A stretch of 64,000 nucleotides of DNA from Motacilla alba alba. Its lineage: Eukaryota > Chordata > Aves > Passeriformes > Motacillidae. Positions 46,859 to 59,989 of this stretch are shown in pieces. The position numbers and the translations under genes were made by a program. The first letter of the stretch is position 1. Each line of letters opens with the position of its first letter. A model generated the notes under the pieces. That model made no database searches. It had not been told where the DNA came from and saw only the letters and a list, made by a program, of their open reading frames with translations. The stretch spans positions 29,044,911 through 29,108,910 of the forward strand of contig NC_052046.1 of the NCBI RefSeq assembly GCF_015832195.1, written 5' to 3'.

Positions 46859-47415
46859 TGTAGAGGATCGACTTCGGGTGGCTTTCAGATCCCCACCCCG
46901 GTTCTTTCTCTCTAACTCTCCTCAACACTAAAAGATTCCAAGATGGCCAAGCTCATTGATTGAGATAAAGGCAATTTAATAATGAAAGAAAAAGCCACAT
47001 GTGGAATTAAAGCAAACCCAGGAAATTTAGTCTCAACTTCCTATCACCAGGCAGATTTCCAGCCACTTCCTGGGCAGCAGGGCCTCATCATGCATACGAG
47101 TTTCTTGGGAGGACCAACACTGTAAACTTCCAATGCTTCCTCTCCTTCTGTTATTCCTTCCAACTTTTATTGCTGAGCATGATGTTGTATGGCATGGTTT
47201 GTTGTATACCCTTGGTTTATTGAGGTACCTCCCAGACTCTTGCCCAGTCCCAAGCCTTCTAGTGGGGAAATGAGGGGTGCTTGGTGCTCCAGCCTTGATG
47301 CTGAGTGTGCACTGTGCAGCAACAGCTGAAACGCCAGCACTGCTCCGGCACCCATGCCGAACACCGCGTGGGCCCCTAGGAGAAAGAATAACCATCTTCC
47401 AGCCAGATAGGCACA
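46859..47415 (-). mobile_element. Solo LTR, same type as 29751-30206, minus strand
   Basis: Read on the - strand it starts TGTGCCTATCTGGCTGGAAG at 47415. It passes a CpG-containing segment (about 47330-47375), then a CATCATGCTCAGCAATAAAAG segment in the TATA position. It continues through an ATTAAATTGCCTTTATCTCA polyadenylation/U5-type string (about 46963-46982) and ends CTCTACA at 46859. Total length is 557 bp. The flanks ctatt (46854-46858) and ctact (47416-47420) match at four of five bases, consistent with a 5-bp target duplication. The order of motifs parallels the LTR at 29751-30206. Short frames inside, up to 127 codons, are incidental. Confidence 0.78.
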
Positions 47416-50400
47416 CTACTGAGAAGCGTCATAAAGTATGCTACATTTTAGTAGCAGTTTGAAACCTGATGCTTTTTGTCTAACAAAAATTTGTAACAGT
47501 TTTGTAACAATCCAAAATTATTCTGCTGGATAAATGAGATTTTATACCTGTGCGTACAAGTAAGGTAATTTATAGAGTATTGCAACTTGCATAGCTAGTT
47601 TATGAAAGCCTACTACAACCTTTTACAAGTTTCTAAAGACATGGGAAACAAATTTAAAAATACTGTTGTTTTTTTCTTAATTTGATTCACAAGGTTAAAG
47701 AGTGGAAACTTACATCCAAAATATGTCAAATACATTCAGAAATTTGCTTTGCTGCTTCCACTTTTGCACAGCTATTTTCTTAGTTGTAAATACAAAGGTA
47801 ATGTTAATGAACCACTTTGTTCTAGTAGTGTGTAAAATCTTCATATACTTCACTGAACTTTAAATGACACAAAACATTTTAAAATCCCATTAAATATTTC
47901 TGATTTTCTTTCAAATTTTATATTTGATCCATCCCTATAGACAATTTGTCTTCTACCATGATGAGTATCTGTTGAATTTATCTGGTTTCCTTGTTTTGCA
48001 AGAATAATATTTTCAAACCCCTCAAACCCAATGGCCCTCTCAAGAGTGAAAAACTTTATTTGAACTTAGGATAAATCTGTACCATTTCTCATAATCCAAA
48101 ATATTTAAAAGCTAGTTTATGCTCTTATGTAAGAGTATAAAGAGAACTGTAAAGTGGAAATTAATGTATTCTATTAAGCAAAATAAAATGTAGCATCAGT
48201 GAAACACATCACTCATTTATGGGAGATATTTGAAGCCTTTTTTTAATGTTTACAAATTTTTATTTGCAGGTCACTGACAAGTAAATAATCTCATAAATAA
48301 TCCCTCATAACTCTTCTAACAGAAAAAATGAAGAATCTGTCTCCATGTTGATGTTTTTAGCTTATACTTTTGTATCTATCTAATCTAATGTAATCAAGCA
48401 CTTGTGGTCAGTTATTTGTTTAGTAGTTCAGTTTTCCTAGAGGATTATACTTTTAGAGTGATATTTTAACCCACCACTAACATAATCTATCTCTCAAGTG
48501 TATTATGTAGCATGATCTCCAAATTATATTTCAATCCAAACATCATATTTAAAAGCAACTTCTCTAGATATCTGCTTCGAATACACAAAGCTTTTCTTTT
48601 AACCATTCCATGAAAGAGTCACTTTAAGACTTCCTTGAACAATTTTAATTCTCTCCCTCTACTCTCTTGTTTTGTGATAGTTCATTTGAGATTTTGTTTT
48701 GGGTTTTTGGGGTTTTTTTACTGTAGTTTGCTTATTTGTTTGTGGGGTTTGGTTTTTTATTGTTTCCAGCCAAGAGGGTTGTTTTTATACCTTCAGTTAT
48801 ATACTAGGGGAGCTATCAATAGGAATAATGCTTTCTTTGTCTAATTTAAATCACAAAGGAGGAAAGAAAGAAAATAAAAAAGATCTTTTCATTCTCAGGT
48901 TAATTCATAAGAAGACTGCAGGCTGTTCTTGTCAGTTAGGAAGATCATCCTCACTAAAGAACAATATTAGTATATAGTTTTGGTGAAGTGGAGGACATAC
49001 CATGTGTTTCACTCTTGGTGAAATTAATTGAATGCCACATGCCACAGTTCAGGGTCTGTTGTCCCACAGCTTCTGAATTAATGACAATGAAAGATGTTTT
49101 GCACTTGGGAGAGCTGACACAAATTTGTTACTGAAGTTCTCACAAACGAGAAGCAAACAGGGGTTAATGTCTTGACCTCATGCATTCAACTGTGCTCTCA
49201 AACCAGAGAGGGTTTTTCACCCACTTTGCAGCTATGAACTGCTGCTAATCTTTGATGAAACAGTTACATTTTACCAATCTCAATAACAACTGATAAGTGC
49301 CTCCTGTTGACAGTAGTACTGTGTTTTAATGAACAAATAAACAGCTTATGTACCATTCTTGGCAAGAAATCCCATTCACTGAGGCAGAGCACCAGCTCTC
49401 CCAGTGTTACTTGGGCTAATTGACTCATTGGATGAAGTTAAATCACACAATCCCCAGTGGGATGTATGTTTCCCAGTAATCAATAGCTCAACAAGATCCA
49501 CATGGCAGGTAATTAAGTGGAAATTAATTAATACCAATCAAATGTTTCATTAAGTTTGCCATTCCTTCACTCAGAAGTCCCAGTGTACCATAAATAAGAC
49601 TCTGAAGAAAAGAATAAATACACCCTGTTTCCTAAAAAGCTAAATATTATTGCTGAGTTCTTCACTGCTCTGTGCACCATTTTAAAGTAGCATCTCATGC
49701 ACACAAATATCATGGTATTACATCCTAGAAGACATTCTCAGCTCACACTCTCTTAAAGATTTGTGTGCTGCCTGAAAAAAAGTTGATGTTTCAGTCCAAC
49801 CAAAATAGTTACATTGATTATGGAGAGCATTTGGAATACTACTTTTTGCAGTAGAACTTCACCTATCATACAAGTGAGGCAAAAGGTGTAAGAAAATGTA
49901 AAATATTTCATGTTCAGAAGGAGAGCTGGAATGAAACAGTCAAAACAATTACTCCCAGCTCTATGAGCAGGTGACCACCTCCCATTCCATGCACCTGGTA
50001 TTTCTTTAGGGTTCCTTGAACACATTGGAAGAGGCCTTTAAAAGGATTGATTGTAATTTTCTATATAGAGTAAGACAGGGATTGATTTCTGCTCTAGAAA
50101 ATTTCCTGAGTGAATTCTCACCGTGTCCAATGGTCTGCACAGGTGGAAGCCACCACAGGAAAGGAATATTTCCTTCATCACAAGGAGCCTCATTTCTTTC
50201 TGTTTTACCAGCTTTTTTAGCTGCAGATGTTAGGCCATTGTTAAAATAACAGTTCAAGGATTATTCTGACTCAGTGCTTCTTGGTTTATATACAAATGAG
50301 TGGAAACAATGAATTAGGGGAAAACATTGAATAAAAACCCAGGTGAGCAACATGTGAGAAGAATAGTAAGCCTAACCCTTTGCCTCAGTGAATGGGTTTC

Positions 50401-50730
50401 TTGCCAAAAATGGTACATAGGCTGTTTATTTGCTCATTAAAACACAGTACTACAGTCAACAGCAGGCATTTATCACTTGTTATTGAGATTACTGCAGACT
50501 TCTCTCTGGAACAATCAACTTTTTATTGCAGGAGACGACTTCCAGTTTGGATAGATCTTAGCAGCTGGAGAGAGACTCTCCTCTGTATAATAACAATTTA
50601 CAGGTAGTCTGTCCAACAGTGCCCTCAATTATGGAGCAAAATTGGGTGAAAATATAAAATGAAGGTGAAAAATCAGTTTCTTACTTTTGAAGTAAATAGA
50701 TTTAGGAATACATTCACAGACAGCATTCAT
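47416..50730. other. AT-rich non-coding DNA
   Basis: No gene is recognised. The G/T-rich tract at 48689 is listed separately. Frames at 49753-50257 overlap on both strands and lack domains. Confidence 0.5.
48689..48759 (+). repeat. G/T-rich tract
   Basis: Runs of T separated by GGG/GGGG on the + strand. Same class as at 5849 and 62661. Confidence 0.75.
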
Positions 50731-50734
50731 AAAT

Positions 50735-51912
50735 GCAAAAAAAATTCCATGTGACAGGATGACCAATTTAGTAGATGAGAGAAAGATTATGGGCATTGTT
50801 TCCTTAGGTTTCAGTAAAGCCTTTGACACCACTTCCCACAGGATTCTCCTGGAGAAACTGACTTCCCATGTCTGGTACATGTGCACAGTTCACTGGCTGA
50901 AATACTGGCTGGTTGGCCTAGAGAGTGATGGTGAATGAAGCTGCATGCAGCTGGCAGCCAGGCTCCAGTGGTGTTTCCCAGGGCTCAGTCCTGGGGCCAG
51001 TCCTGCCTGACAGCTGTGTCGATGGCCTGGATGAGTGGATGGAGTCCCCCTCGGTGAGTTTGCAGTGACACCAAGTTGGGCAGGAGTGCTGATCTGCTGG
51101 AGAGCAGGAACGATCTACAGAGGGCCCTGGACAAGCTGGATTGATGGGAGGAGGTCGGTGGTGTGAGGTTCAATGAGACCAGGTCCTGCCCTTGGGTCAC
51201 AACAGTCCCTGCAGCATTGCAGACTGAGGGTAGCATGACTGGAAGTCTGCCCAGCAGAAAAAGAGCTAGAGATGCTGGTCAACAAAACTTGACTATGAGC
51301 CAGCATGTGCCCAGGTGGCCAAGAAGGCCAAGGACATTGCCTTAGATCAGAAAAGAATGTGGCAAACAGGACCAGAGCAGTGACTGAACACCCTTACTTG
51401 GCACTGGTAAGGTCACACCTCTAATCCTGTGGTCAGTTCTAGGACCTTCACTTCAGTAAAGACATTGAAGTGCTGGAGAGAGTCCAGGGAAGAGCAATGG
51501 AGCTGAGAAAGGAAGAGAAAGTCATATGAGGAGCGGCTGAGGTGCTGAGAGTTTTTTTTTGTCTGGAGAAAAGGAATCTCAGGCAAGACCTTAACCCTCT
51601 CCACCTCAGTAAAAGTAGGCTGAAGACAGGTGAGGATCAGTCTCTGCTCCTGAGTAACAAGTAATAGGACAAGAGGAAATGGCCTGAAGTTAGACCAGGG
51701 GAGTATGGGAAAATATTTCTTCTTTGAAAGGATGATCAGCCACTGGAAGAGGCTGTCCAAGAAAGAGGTGTAATTACCATTCCTGAAAGTTTTCAAAAGG
51801 TGTTTGGATATGACACTTGGGGATTTGTTTAGTGGTGAACAAGGCAGCACCGGGGTAATGGTTGGACTCAATGACCTTAAAGGTCAGTCCTAAAGATTCT
51901 ATGATCCTGTGA
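50735..51912 (+). mobile_element. CR1 LINE fragment (RT palm to 3' end)
   Basis: The most complete CR1 copy here. It starts just before the RT palm: a SKAFDT segment at about 50811-50829, then GVSQGSVLGP at 50970-50999 (the usual Pro is now Ser), followed by the C-terminal ORF2 and 3' UTR words. The 3' end reads ggttggactcaatgacct, aaaggtcagtcct and attctatgatcctgtg. It is 5'-truncated with many stops. A T-run near 51551-51559 interrupts the 3' UTR. Confidence 0.92.
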
Positions 51913-54721
51913 ACTCACTCTTTGCCAAAATGATCAATTCTCTGTGTTGAGAAGATTGAACTGGAGAAAGCAGACACAAATATGAGGTTGAATCTAGTGT
52001 CACTGTGTAAACATGCTGAGAACACAGTCCAAGTGAGAGTAATGATGCCTCTAATACTAATACAAGAATTGGAAAACACAAAAAATATTCACAGCTAAAA
52101 TAAATAGTAAAAACGCACCCTCTATTTTCTGCTAAAAATATGACTTACACTGTAGGTAAAATATGCTGTGTATATTTATATGTATGCCTTTTTAAAATCT
52201 ATTTTGATGTGTATTGCATACATTTGCTAAGAATGCCTTAGTGCAGTCAAATATATAGAGTAAGATTAGCTGAATTCATGGGTGATATTACTATTCTGAA
52301 CATTTCAGATTTCTTATAATTTCTAGATTTTCCTATACAAAGTACAAAGCATTTGGTTGAACAAAAAATTCTGCTCTGTCACATACACACAGAGTTCCCA
52401 TTGATTTCTGCAAGGCTGACTTCAATAGGACATGAATGTGTGTACTGGAGGGCAAGAGACAGCTATTTATAGTCTATCATTCCCAGGAAAAATGAGCAGA
52501 CTGGCTGTCCATTATACTCTCATCTGCAGTATTTCTAACACTTTTTGTATCTTTCACTAATCCGACTCATTGCAAATGAGTAGTAAAAGATACCTTGTAA
52601 GGAAATAATTTAGCAACAGAAAAATAGAAAATTATGTACTTGTGAGCCTGGTTTGAAACATAAAATTACCAGGTTTTTCCCTTGTTTCTAAATAATGTTG
52701 ACCTTCCACAGATCCTCTGGATTTTCTCTTTTTAATGCAGAAGAATGAGTAGACTATAACAAAAAGCAAGGCTTCCTCAACTTTGTTAAAATAAAAATGA
52801 AAAAAAAATCAAGAATTTTCATCTATGTGTCTTCCTTTTTCTTTTTTTTAGAAAGCAATGCAGCCACACAGATGGTCTGCTGCTTTGTAATGCTTTTCTA
52901 TCTGTTTATTTCAAAAAATACAAAAAAAAAATAACATTTTGGCTCTAAAAAAAAAAAAATTAAAAAGAGAAGGAAGACTCATTCTGGGTTCCAAAGTGCA
53001 AAATAGGAAGCCTTCCTCTCCCTGTGTGTAAAATTGTCCCACTTCATTTTCCAGCCAAGAGGATTTGATGCTTTGGAATTTGAAATCAGAAAGGATTAGT
53101 GGGGAAACACCTCTTTATTTTCTGTCTCCGTTTTGTGAACAGAGTATGAGTCTGAACTAGGTTTGAGTCACAGATATTTAGTCCTTGAGGAAACAGGAAA
53201 AAGAAAATTTATCTTGGGAACAGGCATAAGAACAAAAAGGTTCAGAAAAACAGATATAAGCAGTCCTGAAAGAAGGCCAAAGGCCAGTTTGACCTGGTTG
53301 AATTTATCCCTTTTCAACCTGACTCAGCTACTTGTTCTCTTAACCAAAGAACACCTTCTCCACCTTCCCCATAATTGCTCTGGTAATAGTTGTGTTTCTA
53401 ACTGTAAAACCTTACTGAAACGGAAAAGATCTCCACTAGGAATTAGGCCAAAGTCTTTGAAAACTGCTATTTGTAAAATTCTGATTATTAATGGAGAGTG
53501 GTGCCACCAGAAACTCCAAATTAAACATTCTTCAGATTTCAAAGCCATATATTTTACCAGACTGGATAGCCTTATGAAAAAAAAATAAAAATCTGGAGTT
53601 TCATGCTAGGACATGCCTTCTAAGAACAGCAGGGCTGTGCTTGAAAACCTGCCTCCAGAAACTGGAGTGCTGTGTGTGCCTTCTATGACCACATAGTAAG
53701 GGTTGCTAAGAAAATCATGATCACCCCTTTAGTGTGACAAATGCTCACTTGATAGCAGTAAAAGCAGGTGCAAGGAAAAAGAGGAAATGTAAAACACCCT
53801 ATGAAAAAAAAACAACAACCAAAATAATAAGTAAAGAAGTAGCACTACTAAAAATGTGAATGAAAATTGCAGAAAGGGATTCTCTCTACTGCAATTGTAG
53901 GGAAAGTGTTCATTTCAACCCTGATTCTTCCATGAATCTCTTGGCGTAGGTAAAATAACAGGTATTTAAGGACTGACTCTTCTGCCAAATTGTCACCAAG
54001 GTGAAAAAATCACTTGTTTGTAGGCAGCTCAAGAACTAAATGCTTTTTTCAGGAACTAAACTTGTTTTCTCAGAAATAAATTGTCAATATCAAGTATTCC
54101 AGCTGTCACTGATGCTACACCGATGGTTTAAATGACCTTTACAATGGCCAACGTCCACAAGAAGTATCTTCATTTAATCAGTTTTAGGATTCCTAACAAG
54201 TGTATTTATATGGCAAATGTTTTCTAGCACCTCATTAAACAGAACGATCTGTAAAAGTAATTTTAAATCCAGAAACTTCTGTCTGAAGATTCAACTAATA
54301 TAATAAATGCATATATCTATATATTACTGAAAATGGTATGTTCCAAGATCATATCCTGATTGAAAAAAGAAGAAAGATATAAAAACCATTTCTGTCCTGT
54401 GACAGAACTAACATTTTAGGCTCACTAATGTTTATACCAGCAGAGCAAATATTTGGTAGCAGTCTGGAAAAATAAAACTTCCTGTAAATTAAATTAAAAG
54501 GACAAACTGAAAAATGTGTGCTTTCACATTTTCACAAAGTTGTCTTTCATCTTCAGTTTCAAATGCAAAGGAAGTGCCCAATATACATTACTTATATGCA
54601 CACAGCAAGTGTACTTTGTTTTGATTGACTGTGTTTCCATGTCAGTGCTTCCAAATGAGGGAAATCCAACTTGCAAAAAATGAGGTAAACAAGCCACACA
54701 CATGATTCTTCCTACCACACT
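51913..54721. other. AT-rich non-coding DNA
   Basis: No gene is supported. A 141-codon + frame at 53163-53588 is the longest non-repeat frame of the interval. It is rich in Lys, Leu, Ser and Thr, has no recognised domain, and overlaps a - strand frame. Homopolymer A-runs occur near 52922-52955. Confidence 0.5.
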
Positions 54722-55075
54722 GTTCAGGATGATGGAGCACAGGACATGCAAAGAGTGTCAAGAGCTAGGTTTGTTTGGCCTCCAACAAAAAAGACAGGGA
54801 AGAGAACTGATGGCTGTCCACAGATGCCTAATGAAGGGGATAGAAGGAGAACAAACCTGGGAGCTTTGTCAGGAAATGCTGGATAAATCCTAAAAAAATC
54901 TTTTTCATCGTGAGTGCATTCAAGCAGTGGAAGAGATTGTTCAGAGAGGGTATGAAATCACCTTCCTCACAAACCGTAAAAATTTAGCTGGGCATAGACA
55001 TAAGCAAGGTATATTAACTCAAGGTATATTGAGTAGGGTTTGGACTGAATTTTCCCCTTGATCTCCCTTGGAAAC
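54722..55075 (+). mobile_element. CR1 LINE 3' UTR fragment
   Basis: The words gagctaggtttgtttggcct, gatggctgtccacagatg, gtggaagagattgttcagag, tttagctgggcatagac and gggtttggactgaa follow the CR1 3'-region order, with strong decay. The terminal octamer repeats are missing or unrecognisable. Confidence 0.72.
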
Positions 55076-56515
55076 TAAAATATTCTTTGGTTCCAAATGT
55101 TTACATTCACTGTTCTCAGGCCTGAATAGAAGCTCCATTCCTAGTCCTCCCTAGGGATTCCCACTACTGACTACCAGCATAAAACAGGAATTAGTCTCAC
55201 ATACGTAGGATCTGGTTACAGCCTCTCAAGTCTTTTCTCTTTAAGAATGACACCTCCCAAGTTGATACCATGTCTTCTCCAAATTATTATAAGCCTACAA
55301 TATTTTATGATTAAATTAGAAAAAAAAAAAAAAAAGAGGAAAAATCTGTGCTTATTCTTAGTGGAATTTCCAAAGTGTAAAACAGAAAAATATTAAGAAC
55401 TCTTGCTGTGATTGTGCAATATTCAGTGAAGTGGAAGAATCTGAGGAAAAAACCTCCCTTGTCTTCATAATGTGGGAGTATGAAAAGGGTATCACCTCGA
55501 GGACAATGCATCTAAGTCAAACTAAGAGATAGATTCTTTGCCCAGGTTCTTCATAGCTGTTTGAAGTAGCTCTTTTCAAGCCTCTTAAGTGAATCTTGGG
55601 GGGGGTGTGTGGAAATCAACTGTAAAATTTACTGTGTAATGTTACCATTTTGCAGAATGGTAACAGTGTTACCAGGTTACATCAACTCTAAAAGCAGGAA
55701 TGAGCAATAAATGTTCTATTAAATTTTGTCACTAAATGGAGAAGTGGACAGGCATTATGCTGTATGGTTTTGCCTGGAATTATTTACTGAGCTCTCATAT
55801 TCTTCATTATTATCCTCTGATTCCTTGAGCAGAGAAAACTAAACCCCACCAAAATCCACTCTCATGTATAGGCATGAATGTATGCAGCATTGTGGTACCT
55901 AAAGCTCGTCCTAAGTTTTGTATGTTTACAAACCTAGACCAACAGTCTTTGGTTTTGTGGGTTTTATTGCTGAAACATGTGTTTTCCTCTCCTTAGAATA
56001 TCAAATATTAATATCCATCTGAATAAAGACAAAATAATGTGCTCACGTACACAGGCAAAAGTATCTCAATGGTGAAAAAAAAATCACTGTTCACTGTTTT
56101 TCTGTAGGTGTCAATGAAGTTCAAAAGACATTACAAGAATATGTCAGTGTGAAAAAAAAAATTACTCAATACTTTGGTTAGCATACAAGATGTTGTAAAG
56201 TTTTTCCCAAAATTAAAAAGTTAGAATTTTTAATCCAATTTGTGTTGAAACAAAAGCAAGTTGTTGATGTACATATTATGGAACAGACATAAACAGCATC
56301 TCTTTTAAGAGAAGATCCTCCTGCAGCCAAGCTTAAACCATTGTAAGCCATTAGGAGATTTACATATATGTTTCTTAAAAGTTTATTTTCTTGAGTAAGG
56401 AGACCTGAAGAAAAGCCTTAAAGAGATTCTTCCATGTTTGTCCACGGTCCCCTAGATTTTCTAACATTTCCTGATGGGAAATGCTTATACAGTCAAAGAC
56501 CTACAGTCACATATC
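55076..56515. other. AT-rich non-coding DNA
   Basis: Nothing assignable. An A-run of about 16 lies at 55320-55335. Confidence 0.5.
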
Positions 56516-56880
56516 TTTTTTCTCCTTTTTCTTTTTCTTTTTCTTTTTCTTTTTCTTTTTCTTTTTCTTTTTCTTTTTCTTTTTCTTTTTCTTTTTCTTT
56601 TTCTTTTTCTTTTTTCTTTTTCTTTTTTTTTTTATTTTTCCTTTTTCTTTTTCTTTTTCTTTTTCTTTTTCTTTTTCTTTTTCTTTTTCTTTTTCTTTTT
56701 CTTTTTCTTTTTCTTTTTCTTTCATTTTTTTCTTTTTCATATTCTTTTCCTTTTTTTCTTTTTCTTTTTCTTTTTCTTTTTCTTTTTCTTTTTCTTTTTC
56801 TTTTTCTTTTTCTTTCTCTTATTTTCTTTTTCTTTTTCTTTCTCTTATTTTCTTTTTCTTTTTCTTTTTTTTTCTTTTCA
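56516..56880 (+). repeat. (TTTTTC)n polypyrimidine array
   Basis: About 365 bp are almost entirely T and C on the + strand in 6-bp TTTTTC units, with a few breaks (T-runs, TTTCATTTTTTTC, TTATTTTC). The long Phe/Leu/Ser frames on + and Lys/Glu/Arg frames on - exist only because the repeat has no stop codons. Confidence 0.95.
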
Positions 56881-59800
56881 TTGAGGGGTAAGGACAGCAT
56901 TGCATTGGGTTTTCTCAGTAGCACTGAGTTCAACAGTGAGAGCAGCAGGAGGAAGCACAGTAGAATCAAATTCTATTTCAGTTTTTCTTCATGTTTTGGA
57001 AATCTGTGTGGGGCTTTACATGTTGGTTGTGGCCAATTTTCTCTTTCGCTGATTTTCTCTTAGGCTCCTTAGTTGTCTTTCTGCCTAGTCACTGAGCTTT
57101 GGTGTAGATCTAAAATCAAAAGTTTTTTTCTCTTCTGTTCTTGCCCTTGACTACTTTCAAATCAGATCAAAATACAGTATCACACAGTAAAGAAATTGAA
57201 AAAGGTACAAAAGGACACAGGAGAGAGAAGTAAAAAAAAATGAAAGAACTTTTTCTTTTCTTTAGATAGTTGCAGAAACAAAAAAGCTCTGGAAAATATT
57301 ATTTGAGGCTCTCCCCTTTATGAGAGTCTCTTACACTAAGTGCTTTTTAATACTAAGAAAGCATAACACAGTGTTTCGCTAGGATCTGTGGTCTGTGTTA
57401 GCTGCATGATTTTGGCTATGTTTTTCTGATTTTTTTATATTCATGAACAGAAAATAATTTTGTTTGGGGCTTCACCTGTCAGTTTTGATTACATGCTGCA
57501 GTTGTACAATATAAGCCACAGCATGCAGGGTACAGGTAGTTATCAGTCCTCACTGAGGGGGGGAGAGGAAGAAGATGAGGATGAGAAAAAGCAGCTCATT
57601 TGGGTTTTAGGATTTTTTTCAGGGGGGTGGGTTTTTTGGGAGGGAAGGTGTTGATTGCTTCTTACTGTAAAATTGTGTTGTAATGTAAAATTGCACTGCA
57701 GAAAGATAAATATAAGACAACAACCACTGCTAGAAAGATCTCTGGCTCTTAATCACAACGTGAATATTTAAAGATGAACAAATGTAGAAAACCTGAGAGA
57801 GACCTCACAGGATAACCACAGAGGAGTCTGGCTTGTGAAAAACTTACAGTGGGAGAAAGTGAGTAAATAAGGCTGATGCAATTCATTGCTTCAAACTATA
57901 AAATTAAAAAGACCAAGCCAGAGTTTACAATTAAAATATCTTGCTCTCACAATGGTCAGCTCCCTCCATCATAAATACCTCTTTTCTGCATTCACATGCC
58001 TCCATTTTTTAATACAATAGATCCAAACCTTCGATGTCAAGAAAAATATCCACCTGCTGAGATATTCTTACATTCTATGTTATGTCACTAGTTTAGTTAA
58101 TGGATTTTACTGTTAATGCAAGTCTGGAATTATTATTTTAATTACTGTTATCACAATTACTGTTATATTTTTAGGAAGCTTTCTGCATATACACTTTTTT
58201 ATTGTGGAAAATAATCCAATCGGCAAACACTAATGGCCACACTTTAGGATCAAGCAAAATTACCTTTTCTGGTATTGCTTGATAAGGCTTCTGCTTCCTC
58301 TTTAATTACAATGGTAGTTGAAAATATCTCACCTTTTTTTTTTTTTTAAACCCTCATTTTCACATAGGATGCTATAATGTTTCTTGGGAAAAACAATTTT
58401 TTTAAATTATGAGTTTTGCATTTTTTGTAATTTCTACTCTTTTCCTTTTCTTCCCAATGAAAATGCAGTAGAATAGCACAAATGCTGTATTATTTTCCTT
58501 TAACGGACTGTAACTTTAGAAAAGAAATCCTAAGTTAAACATAATAAAAAATAAAACTGAAAGTGTTGGGTTTTGGCTACATTTCTGCTTCCCCCACAAA
58601 TGTACTTTTTCTGCAAAGAAAAACAGAGTGATGGACACAGGAGGAGAACAGGAAAAAAGAAGTTGTGGGGAATTATGAAAAGAATTTTAAAATGTGAAAG
58701 CCAGTTCCATTTGAAGAGACCCCTAATAAATCTAGACCTAGTCTTGAACAGTTATACTGAAAACATATTTTCTGATTTTGCAGACAGTATTTTTTCCTAA
58801 AAAAAAAAGCTGCACATTTTTTGTTGATTCTAAAAATGTTGTGGCCATCCCAACCCTCCACAATTGCAGACTCTTTAAATGGAAGCAGAAGAAATAGAAC
58901 AGAAATAGTCAGAAAACATATTTATCAAAACGCGTTAAAAGATATGGCTAATTTTGTACATATTTGATGTAAATATCTGTTCCTTATTTCATTTTTTTCC
59001 CTGACATACCTAACAGGTGAACCCATTATGGCTGAACCGTCTTCAGTTTCACTTTATTTCTCTTCATCACGTTATTTATTTTAATTTTTAAAAGACTAGT
59101 ATGTGTGAATAAAATGATGGTCAAAAGCCAAAAACACACTTGGAAAACACAGCTGTAAATATTCAATAGGCTAAAAAGGTGCATTCAGGGCAGACTGGCA
59201 ACTTATATTCTTTAAAACTTAGATTATTTTCAAAATTTATCTATTAAAAAAAAAAAGAAGTGAAAAATATTCTGTAGTAAATAGTGATTCAATGACATTA
59301 TAAACTTCACGGCTGGTTGCACCATCATACTCAGGAAAAGAGACTTAAAAAATGCTGGTACCCTTAAAATCAAATGTGTGCTAGGGACAACTGAAGGTAA
59401 AGGATTGTTTTACATGTCGTTCTAGGAGGGAAATAAAAAGAAGAAAACAGTGATAGAAACAGGATATGAGGAAAGTGAAGAACAATCTTTTTCTGGTTTG
59501 CTCTTTGGTATTTTATCTCGGGTTTAAAATAATGTAAAATTTCAGCTGAAAAACTAGCATCCTGGAAGTGACCATACAAATACCAGCAATTTCTAAATGT
59601 TCCTTTTGTAATGATGTGTTGTTTGGAGGTCAAAAGTGTCCTTCTAGCACAGGCTTCATTAAAAGTTATTTACATAACAGCAGGAGACTCTTCTCCTAGG
59701 TTATGACAGGCTCCTACCACAAACAAACCAGCAACCCACAAAATGGTCCTCAGAATGAAACAGTGCAAATCAAATAATTACTATAATAGCAGAGCAAAAG

Positions 59801-59929
59801 ACAGATAAATAGAAATTAGAAGAAAAGAAATTAGAATTAGCAGAAATTAGAAGAAAAGTATGGTAAGAGAGGGCTTCCATCTAGTATTTGGGAAGGCTAT
59901 GGATTGCACTAGCTGCAACGCTTAATGAT

Positions 59930-59989
59930 TATTTTTGTAAACCTAAGAGTCATATAGAGTATTTTTGTAAACTTAAGAGTATCATACAG
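59930..59989. repeat. 30-bp tandem duplication, two copies
   Basis: Two adjacent TATTTTTGTAAAC[C/T]TAAGAGT-type units of about 30 bp differ at a few bases. Confidence 0.75.

Noticed and set aside
38165..47415. One large provirus from the ERVL fragment to the LTR at 46.9 kb
   Set aside because: The ERVL fragment is on the + strand and ends in its own LTR-like sequence near 40.76 kb, while the later LTR is on the - strand.
47033..47416. 127-codon - strand frame
   Set aside because: It lies wholly within the LTR at 46859-47415 and has no protein signature.
53163..53588. 141-codon + frame as a gene
   Set aside because: No recognised domain, a - strand frame overlaps it, and composition matches the surrounding AT-rich DNA.
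56434..57063. 209-codon Phe/Ser/Leu frame and its overlapping relatives on both strands
   Set aside because: They are products of the (TTTTTC)n array, open in all phases for lack of stop codons.
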